Positions 58,665 through 64,000 of a DNA stretch of 64,000 nt are shown here, piece after piece. The position numbers were made by a program, and so were the translations under genes. The stretch is from Myxococcota bacterium (lineage in GTDB: Bacteria; Myxococcota; XYA12-FULL-58-9; JALHOP01), in assembly GCA_022842935.1 (NCBI GenBank), contig JALHOP010000003.1:372001-436000 (forward strand), written 5' to 3'. The stretch's first letter is position 1. Every line of letters begins with the position of its first letter. Under the pieces are notes generated by a model. That model saw nothing but the letters and a program-made list of their open reading frames with translations. It did no database searches and had not been told where the DNA came from.

Positions 58665-60104
58665 TTGACCCCATGGCTACCAGCGTCGGCGACCACGCTG
58701 CGGAGCCTTGCCATCGATATCGTCATCGTCATCCTCGCCCTGGTGCTGCTCATGGTCGCGGCGTATCGCGGCTACAGCGTCATTCTCTTTGCGCCCATCG
58801 CCGCGCTGGTGGCGGTGCTGCTTACGGCGCCACAGGCGTTGCCCCCGATCTTCACCGGGCTCTTCATGGAGAAGATGGTCGGGTTCCTGAAGCTCTATTT
58901 CCCCGTCTTCATGTTGGGCGCCGTCTTTGGAAAGCTCATCGAGCTGTCGGGCTTCTCGCAGGCCATCTCGGCGTCGGTCATCCGCTTCTTCGGACAGCGA
59001 AACGCCATTCTGTCGATCGTCCTCGTGTGCGCTCTCCTTACCTACGGTGGGGTGTCGCTCTTCGTCGCGGTCTTTGCGGTGTACCCGTTCGCCGCAGAGA
59101 TCTTTCGTGGCGCCAATATCCCGAAGCGTCTCATCCCCGGCACCATCGCGCTCGGCGCGTTCACATTCACGATGGATTCGCTCCCCGGAACGCCCCAGAT
59201 CCAGAACATCATCCCGACGACCTTCTTCGGAACCGACACCTGGGCAGCTCCTATCCTCGGCTGTCTTGGCGGCGTGTTCATCCTCGTCGTCGGCATGCTC
59301 TATCTCGACTGGCGGCGGCGTCAGGCGGCGACGGCGGGCGAGGGGTACGGGACGGGTCACGCCCAGGAGCCCGAGCAAGTCGACGCGTCGCGACTCGTCC
59401 ACCCGTTGGTCGCGGTGCTCCCTCTCGTGGTGGTTGGCGTCTCGAACCTCATCTACACGCGCTGGATCGCCGCCGCCTACCCGAGCTCGGTCGAGGTACA
59501 GCTCGCCGGCATGGCGAAGCCTCTCGTGACGCAGCTCACGTCGGTCACCGCCATCTGGGCGGTGCTCGGCGCCCTGGTCACCGGCATCGTGGTCGTGTTC
59601 GCCTTGGCGTACAAGCGCGTCATCGTCAAGGTCGCTGACGGTACCAAGGCGGCGGTCGCGGGTGCGTTGCTCGCCTCGATGAACACCGCGTCTGAGTACG
59701 GCTTCGGCGCGGTCATTGCCGCGCTCCCGGGGTTTCTGGCCGTTAAGAACGCGCTCTCGGCCATTCCGAACCCACTCGTGAATGAAGCGATCACGGTTAC
59801 GACGCTCGCTGGCATCACCGGCTCAGCGTCAGGCGGCATGAGCATCGCGCTTGCCGCGATGGCGGAGCAATTCATCGCCGCCGCGAACGCCGCCGGCATC
59901 TCACCCGAGGTGCTGCATCGCATCGCCAGCATGGCAAGCGGCGGCATGGATACGCTGCCCCATAATGGCGCCGTCATCACACTCCTCGCGGTCACGGGCC
60001 TCACGCACCGTCAGAGCTACCGCGACATCTTCGCGATTACCTGTGTGAAGACGATGGCGGTGTTCGTCGCTATCGCGTTCTTCTACTTGACGGGGTTGTA
60101 CTAG
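58665..60104 (+). CDS. GntP-family permease (gluconate/hydroxy-acid type)
   Basis: 479 residues with about 12-13 membrane helices: LAIDIVIVILALVLLMVAAY, YFPVFMLGAVFGKLIELSGF, ILSIVLVCALLTYGGVSLFVAVF and later AVAGALLASMNTASEYGFGAV, VTTLAGITGSASGGMSIALA. The GITGSASGG and MDTLPHNGAV segments are typical of GntP/CitMHS-like proton-coupled carriers for gluconate, hydroxybutyrate or related acids; the substrate cannot be read. Start TTG 58665 has GAGG about nine bases upstream and precedes the first helix. No catabolic gene is adjacent. Confidence 0.87.
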   Translation: MTPWLPASATTLRSLAIDIVIVILALVLLMVAAYRGYSVILFAPIAALVAVLLTAPQALPPIFTGLFMEKMVGFLKLYFPVFMLGAVFGKLIELSGFSQAISASVIRFFGQRNAILSIVLVCALLTYGGVSLFVAVFAVYPFAAEIFRGANIPKRLIPGTIALGAFTFTMDSLPGTPQIQNIIPTTFFGTDTWAAPILGCLGGVFILVVGMLYLDWRRRQAATAGEGYGTGHAQEPEQVDASRLVHPLVAVLPLVVVGVSNLIYTRWIAAAYPSSVEVQLAGMAKPLVTQLTSVTAIWAVLGALVTGIVVVFALAYKRVIVKVADGTKAAVAGALLASMNTASEYGFGAVIAALPGFLAVKNALSAIPNPLVNEAITVTTLAGITGSASGGMSIALAAMAEQFIAAANAAGISPEVLHRIASMASGGMDTLPHNGAVITLLAVTGLTHRQSYRDIFAITCVKTMAVFVAIAFFYLTGLY

Positions 60105-60276
60105 CGCAGCTCGCGCGACCCGGAGTCTACCTAGGCCGAGGCGCTGCCGAGACGCAAAGAAGCCAGCGTCTCCTACGTAGTTGTTCTGGCTGTACGCCTG
60201 ACATGCGCCGCACGCGCAACACTCCCACGGGCGAGGCGATAAAGCGCCACCGGGCAAGCCTTTGGGAGCATCGTTC

Positions 60277-60948
60277 ATGAAAGTCGTGGATTTGGGCGCG
60301 TGCCGCGCCGAGACCTTGCGCCTTGTCGACGTCGTTGCGACGCCGAGCTTTGGTGGTTTTTCCAAGAACATCTTTGCCATTGGCGGCAAGCGCGAAGACA
60401 TCAAGCGCAGCGCCGGTGACGGCGTCGTCTCGAGTGTCGATCTGCTGAAGGTTGCCGACCTCCTGGCGGTGATCGGCAAAGAAGCGTCCGCTGCGCACGT
60501 GCGCGCCAACCGCAGCGAGGCCGAGGTCCGCAAGGAGCTGGGACTCTTCTGGGCCGGACTTCTCAAGAACGAGCCCCCGTCAGCCGAGGAGCTCGAGCAA
60601 GCAACTGCCAAGGTCACGCCTGAGCAGATCAGCCATCAGCTCGAACAGGCCAAGCGTGAGTCGGTCGCTCTTGCCGCCGATGTTGGTGTGCTCGCTGCCC
60701 TGCACGGCGCTATCCAGGCGCAGCTCGAAGCGCAGCCAGGTCACGTGTCGGCGGTCGAGTTCGTGAAGGACAACGCCGAGGTCCTCGGTGTCAACGCCGC
60801 ATTGCGGGAAGTTCGGCACAACCTCGAGGCGCTCAAGAACGCCGAAGTCGCGCCGCAGGTGAAAGAGGCAGCTCAGCGCGCGAAGGACGTCGCGCAGGGC
60901 GCGCTCAAGAAAGCCGAAGACGCGCTCGGCCGCATCTTGCGTCGGTAG
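60277..60948 (+). CDS. Unrecognised 223-residue helical protein
   Basis: No family recognised. Polar N-terminus (MKVVDLGACRAETLRLVDVV, GGFSKNIFAIGGKREDIKRS), then helices with VRKELGLFWAGLLKNE and ISHQLEQAKRESVALAADV. The C-terminal 35 residues form a regular Ala/Lys/Glu helix (VKEAAQRAKDVAQGALKKAEDALGRILRR) like LEA- or apolipoprotein-type amphipathic helices. There is no signal peptide. ATG 60277 has GGGAG eight bases upstream. Confidence 0.63.
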   Translation: MKVVDLGACRAETLRLVDVVATPSFGGFSKNIFAIGGKREDIKRSAGDGVVSSVDLLKVADLLAVIGKEASAAHVRANRSEAEVRKELGLFWAGLLKNEPPSAEELEQATAKVTPEQISHQLEQAKRESVALAADVGVLAALHGAIQAQLEAQPGHVSAVEFVKDNAEVLGVNAALREVRHNLEALKNAEVAPQVKEAAQRAKDVAQGALKKAEDALGRILRR

Positions 60949-60958
60949 AAGCTGGGGG

Positions 60959-60978
60959 CCACGAGGTCAGCCTCGTGG
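60959..60978. terminator. First of two tandem hairpins between convergent genes
   Basis: CCACGAGG (60959-60966), loop TCAG, CCTCGTGG (60971-60978): perfect eight-base stem with a four-base loop directly after the 223-residue gene. No T-tract. Confidence 0.5.
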
Positions 60979-60995
60979 TCCGCTTCCGCCTGCAC

Positions 60996-61013
60996 GCAGC
61001 TCGTGAGAGCTGC
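60996..61013. terminator. Second tandem hairpin between convergent genes
   Basis: GCAGCTC (60996-61002), loop GTGA, GAGCTGC (61007-61013): perfect seven-base stem. With the preceding hairpin it fills the gap between two converging genes; likely a bidirectional stop, but no T-run is present. Confidence 0.45.
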
Positions 61014-61050
61014 GCCGCGCGGCTCTCCGCCAAGCGTCACGCGACCGACG

Positions 61051-61410
61051 TTACTCGCGCACGGGCGACGCCCCTGGCTTGGCCAGCAGGGCCGGCACAA
61101 TCGAGCGCAGTGTTCGAAAGCCACGCGCGCGATGGGGTGAGGCCGAAAGCTCGAGCCGTGTCGCCGACCGCTCGATGAATCCAAGCAGCGTCTCGGCGGC
61201 TTGTGGCGCGTCACGTTCGACACGCAGCATGTGAACGAGACCGGCGAGTGACCGCGCAACCCCTTCGAGCTCGTCCAGGGGCAACGACGCCAAGGCATGC
61301 GTGAGGCGCGCCTCTTCTAGCGCGTCCAAGGCAAGGCCGCCGTCTGGCAGCTCGCGCATGGCGAGGAAACAACTCTGAACGATACGATGTTCTTTCGATA
61401 GCTCGAACAC
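61051..61410 (-). CDS. Unrecognised 119-residue helical protein
   Basis: No family recognised. All-helical: SKEHRIVQSCFLAMRELPDG, ALEEARLTHALASLPLDELE, VARSLAGLVHMLRVE and ETLLGFIERSATRLELS. It starts at GTG 61410 with AAGG about nine bases upstream and follows the HEVIH gene after 15 bases, so the two are probably one operon. It could be a partner or chaperone of the zincin-like protein (inference from adjacency only). Confidence 0.58.
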   Translation of the reverse strand: MFELSKEHRIVQSCFLAMRELPDGGLALDALEEARLTHALASLPLDELEGVARSLAGLVHMLRVERDAPQAAETLLGFIERSATRLELSASPHRARGFRTLRSIVPALLAKPGASPVRE

Positions 61411-61425
61411 GGATGGACCTTGATT

Positions 61426-62286
61426 CTAGTGTTGGTCAGCCACTGCTGGCATGGCGCGAAGCTGTGCGATGAGGTTGGCGGCGAACTGGTAGCGCGTGCG
61501 TGACTTGGCGTAGAGCGCTCGCGGGTCCGTAAGGTAGAGCTCGATGCTCTCCGCCATGTCCTCGAGGGCGTTCTTGGTGGCGTGATGGGTCGGAGGCACC
61601 TCGCCACGGAGTGGTCGCTCGATGAACGAGCCGGTTGCGTCCCAGCCCATGCGCTTCACCCATTCGGCGACAAGAGGGCTCTGCCGACCAGGGTGATTCG
61701 TGCAAGTGCGCGGGTCGTGGTCTTGCAGGGCGTTGTGGATGACCTCGTGAATCGTGGTGCCGCGCACCTGTGGGAGCTTCGCGCGGTCTGTGAGCGTGAA
61801 GAAGCTGCGTGCACGCATTGATGAGCCGAGCGCCGTTGAAGGTCCCGTGCATACGCCGTGGTCGTCGGTCTCGAGTCCAACATCGATACGTGCGACGTAG
61901 CGCGCCGGGTGATTCGGGCAGCGCAACATCGGCGCGACGTCATGGAGAGCGCGCCCGAGCTCCTCCAGCTCGGCCGGACTAAACGATCGTCCCCCGACCG
62001 GTATGGCGCACCCGGGGTTGACGCTGCGGTAGAGGCGCACCGAGTCGGCGGCGTTCAAGGCTCGAAAAGGGTACGGGGGTTGTTTTGCGGCTGCGCGCGG
62101 GAGCGCACCGCGTGAGGTGGGCGGCTCGATCGCGAGCACCGGAACCGTCGCGCCGAACACGACCTCGGGCGGCGGTGGTGTGAGCACCCGTGGGTTTGGT
62201 GGTCGCGAGCGGTCGGGTGCCGCCGAGGGCGCGCCGGGAAGAGACACCGCTGGCGGAAGGGCGGGACGGATTACAACTGGGTCCAC
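61426..62286 (-). CDS. Zincin-like metallopeptidase-type protein (HEVIH motif)
   Basis: 286 residues. Residues 1-80 are Pro/Ala-rich and probably disordered. The catalytic-looking core has HEVIH at 180-184 (RGTTIHEVIHNALQDHD), a cysteine-containing loop (TCTNHPGRQS), and a downstream acid position in LEDMAESIELYLTDP (Glu242 or Glu246) that could be the third zinc ligand, as in gluzincins. The spacing and the E-D-x-x-A-E pattern resemble ATLF/M91-style zincins, but I cannot name the family. There is no signal peptide. Start GTG 62286. The downstream 119-residue gene is probably cotranscribed. It could be a secreted toxin-like or housekeeping protease; evidence is motif only. Confidence 0.62.
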   Translation of the reverse strand: MDPVVIRPALPPAVSLPGAPSAAPDRSRPPNPRVLTPPPPEVVFGATVPVLAIEPPTSRGALPRAAAKQPPYPFRALNAADSVRLYRSVNPGCAIPVGGRSFSPAELEELGRALHDVAPMLRCPNHPARYVARIDVGLETDDHGVCTGPSTALGSSMRARSFFTLTDRAKLPQVRGTTIHEVIHNALQDHDPRTCTNHPGRQSPLVAEWVKRMGWDATGSFIERPLRGEVPPTHHATKNALEDMAESIELYLTDPRALYAKSRTRYQFAANLIAQLRAMPAVADQH

Positions 62287-62430
62287 GCGAGCGAGTATCG
62301 TCAGGTCGCGTGCGTTCGAACGTGGCCTCCGTCATGACATTGCTTCAGCAACTGGGAATCGCGAACGCGCTCGGTCGCGTTGTGCTGCGCTCTGGCCTGC
62401 CTTGATGAAAGCTGTGTTAGGGTACGGCTT

Positions 62431-63126
62431 GTGAGCGATGAGTCAGCGTCGATGCGGGCGGCTATCGTATGGCTCGAGGCGATCTACGGTTCGTTCGAGG
62501 AGGGGTCTCGAGTTCCTCGTCATGCGATCGAAGCAGCCGAAGCACGCAACGCGGTGGTCTTCCCGGCGGCGTTATCGCTCTACTATCGCGTCACCGGCGC
62601 ATCGAAGGCACTGCACACGATGCACAACTGCATCGTACCGGTCGACCGCGTCGCTTTCGCTGGAGAGTACTTGGTCTTCTATGAGGAGAACCAAGGGGTG
62701 TGCGTCTGGGGCGTCCATCAGGCTCGCCTTGCCGAGGAAGATCCTCCGGTCGACCAAGGCCACTTCAACGAAGGCTCCTGGACCTTCTATCCGGACCTGC
62801 CTTCAATCTCGGACTTCGCGCGCGCCGAGGGTGCTTGGCAAGCAGTGCAAGGGGCTCTGCCATGGGTCGGCGTTCTCGACGAGCAAGAAGAGCGTCGAAG
62901 CCGAGGCAGCTCGCGCCTTGAGGCACGCCTGGGCCCTCCTTCTTTGCACACCCCCGGCCTCGATGCGTGGCTTGTTGAAGGTGGTGTCGCGCTCGATGCG
63001 GAAGGCTACTTGGGCCTTGCGACATGGGACGCTGCGAAGTTCATTGCCGCAACCGAGCTGATTGGGGTCGCGGTTGAGGACTGGGACTACGCAACGGTCA
63101 CGGACGAGGGTATCGACGGCGCGTAG
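62431..63126 (+). CDS. SMI1/KNR4 (SUKH)-like protein, possible immunity factor
   Basis: 231 residues. The block near residues 15-60 (VWLEAIYGSFEEGSRVPRHAIEAAE, NAVVFPAALSLYYRVTGASKAL) matches the SMI1/KNR4 start, where an amphipathic helix leads into a FP-x-x-L-x-x-x-Y-R-x-T-G turn. The rest holds beta strands (FYEENQGVCVWGVHQ) as in SUKH proteins that protect against toxins. Assignment is tentative. Start GTG 62431 was chosen because the frame's upstream part lacks coding character. Confidence 0.58.
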   Translation: MSDESASMRAAIVWLEAIYGSFEEGSRVPRHAIEAAEARNAVVFPAALSLYYRVTGASKALHTMHNCIVPVDRVAFAGEYLVFYEENQGVCVWGVHQARLAEEDPPVDQGHFNEGSWTFYPDLPSISDFARAEGAWQAVQGALPWVGVLDEQEERRSRGSSRLEARLGPPSLHTPGLDAWLVEGGVALDAEGYLGLATWDAAKFIAATELIGVAVEDWDYATVTDEGIDGA

Positions 63127-63145
63127 ATCACGCTGCCTTCGGGCT

Positions 63146-64000
63146 TCAGTCCCCCACCGCGTCGACGATGATGGCCTCGGCAATGCTCGCGACGACGGCA
63201 CCTATCAGCAAACCCGCCGACAGATTCTGCCGCTTTCGGCGGTCGCTTTCGGCGGCCGCATCCTCGTTGTGGCCGCGCGACGCTTCGATGATGTTCCAGG
63301 TAAGCAGCCCGGCCTGCACCGCACCGTAGATGCTTCCGGCCACATAGCGCTTCTGGGCGAACTGCCCGACGCCAAAGGGTACCAGCGACCAAGCCGAGAA
63401 GCGGTCAGGCGGCGCCGGCTGCGCGCTCGTCATGAGGGCTGGTGTCAGATCCGCCAGAGCGGTCACCGGCTTGCTCGTTGTCGTGCCTCCGTCGGTACGC
63501 ACGTACAGACCAGTGGCCGGGACACCCGGCTGGTCGGCGAGCGACAGACCAACCGCTTCTTCGGTGCGCACGCGCGCGGCGAGGCGGGCGAGCATGGTGT
63601 CACAGCTTTCGCGGCAGCGCAGGAGAGGAACTGTCGTCCACGATAGCGACGACTCGAGCGCCAGGTCGATGTCGACCGTGACCGGCGTCGAGGCCACCGC
63701 GACGTTGTGTTGCAATGACGTGCCGTTGTCGTCGGCGAGCCAGATGCGCCAGGTGCCTTGCGGTAGCTTCACGGTGAGCCTGCGCTCGACCTTGCCTGCC
63801 GAGACTCCGTCCGCCATGACGCGCGCTGGTTGGTTACTCGTGATGGTGAGCTCGCCCATGGGCGAGCGCTTGAGCTCGACTGCCGCCCGCCTGAAGAGCT
63901 GGGCGACCTGGGGCGGGTGGCGCTTTGCGTCGAGTGGCACGTTGGGAAAGCGGCGCTGGGCGGTGCGCGCTGCCTCGAGCGCCTCCTTCTCGTGCCCCTC
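63146..64000 (-). CDS. PEGA-domain protein, N-terminus beyond the window
   Basis: The frame is open to the right edge, so the true start lies outside. At least 284 residues are visible. The upstream part is helical (EKEALEAARTAQRRFPNV, PPQVAQLFRRAAVELKRS), like the TPR-type leader of such proteins. A PEGA module follows (GELTITSNQPARVMADGV, KVERRLTVKLPQGTWRIWLADD), then a domain with two cysteines (LLRCRESCDTML), and C-terminal membrane-like segments (LLTWNIIEASRG, SAGLLIGAVVASIAEAIIV). Such proteins are common envelope proteins of myxobacteria. The ATG/GTG within the window (GTG 63940) is not the real start. Confidence 0.82.
   Translation of the reverse strand, partial: EGHEKEALEAARTAQRRFPNVPLDAKRHPPQVAQLFRRAAVELKRSPMGELTITSNQPARVMADGVSAGKVERRLTVKLPQGTWRIWLADDNGTSLQHNVAVASTPVTVDIDLALESSLSWTTVPLLRCRESCDTMLARLAARVRTEEAVGLSLADQPGVPATGLYVRTDGGTTTSKPVTALADLTPALMTSAQPAPPDRFSAWSLVPFGVGQFAQKRYVAGSIYGAVQAGLLTWNIIEASRGHNEDAAAESDRRKRQNLSAGLLIGAVVASIAEAIIVDAVGD

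Overview
The window is GC-rich, densely coded DNA with no phage, insertion sequence, CRISPR array or integrase visible. Gene content points to a myxobacterium-like member of the Myxococcota: a membrane-bound Ser/Thr kinase with the HRD-x-x-PQN loop common in that group, FecR-domain proteins without sigma-factor partners, a giant alpha-2-macroglobulin lipoprotein, a Cys/TM/Arg C-terminal sorting tail, a DUF1629-type immunity protein and many unrecognised leaderless proteins. This assignment is inference from gene families; no marker such as 16S rRNA lies in the window.

Layout. 0-9.9 kb: a partial gene and a two-part immunity protein, 3-methyladenine glycosylase (tag), a CAU tRNA, a coiled-coil zinc-ribbon protein coupled to an RNase HI-like protein, a DMP19-family protein, a divergent LysR/NmrA pair with a clear operator-like palindrome, a large beta-rich unknown protein and a sulfotransferase. 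9.86-10.32 kb: RNase P RNA on the minus strand, whose 3' stem overlaps the GTG start of the sulfotransferase. 10.4-13.9 kb: a DUF2167 membrane protein, a zinc-ribbon membrane protein with an apparently non-standard start, a small membrane protein and tatB-tatC. 13.9-19.6 kb: the most unusual region, where two divergently oriented, otherwise unrelated proteins both end in tandem Ser-Gly-Thr-Gly-Leu repeats and both stop exactly on SGTGL. The minus arm also carries two small orphan genes. 19.6-27.7 kb: methyl-accepting protein, FecR protein, Ser/Thr kinase, P-type cation ATPase.

27.7-38.8 kb holds envelope genes: a MacA/MacB-like tripartite ABC system with overlapping genes, a FecR lipoprotein plus outer-membrane barrel pair, a cysteine-cluster protein, and a translationally coupled lipoprotein-ATPase-permease operon. 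38.9-47.6 kb: DEAD-box helicase with DbpA domain, enoyl-CoA hydratase and the 1983-residue alpha-2-macroglobulin with a CTEQ thioester. 47.6-53 kb: two unknown genes, the bolA-grxD pair, a small barrel protein and ligD. 53-64 kb: mostly unrecognised proteins, a surface protein with a C-terminal sorting tail, a GntP-type permease, a zincin-like HEVIH protein, a SUKH-like protein and, at the right edge, a PEGA protein running out of the window.

The best candidate for an undescribed system is the SGTGL-tail locus (13.95-19.53 kb). The repeats are conserved as peptide but use different synonymous codons, so they look selected at the protein level. A second genome-scale signal is a short palindrome, CCGCTWWAGCGG, that recurs across unrelated genes and in one place forces a rare TTA codon.
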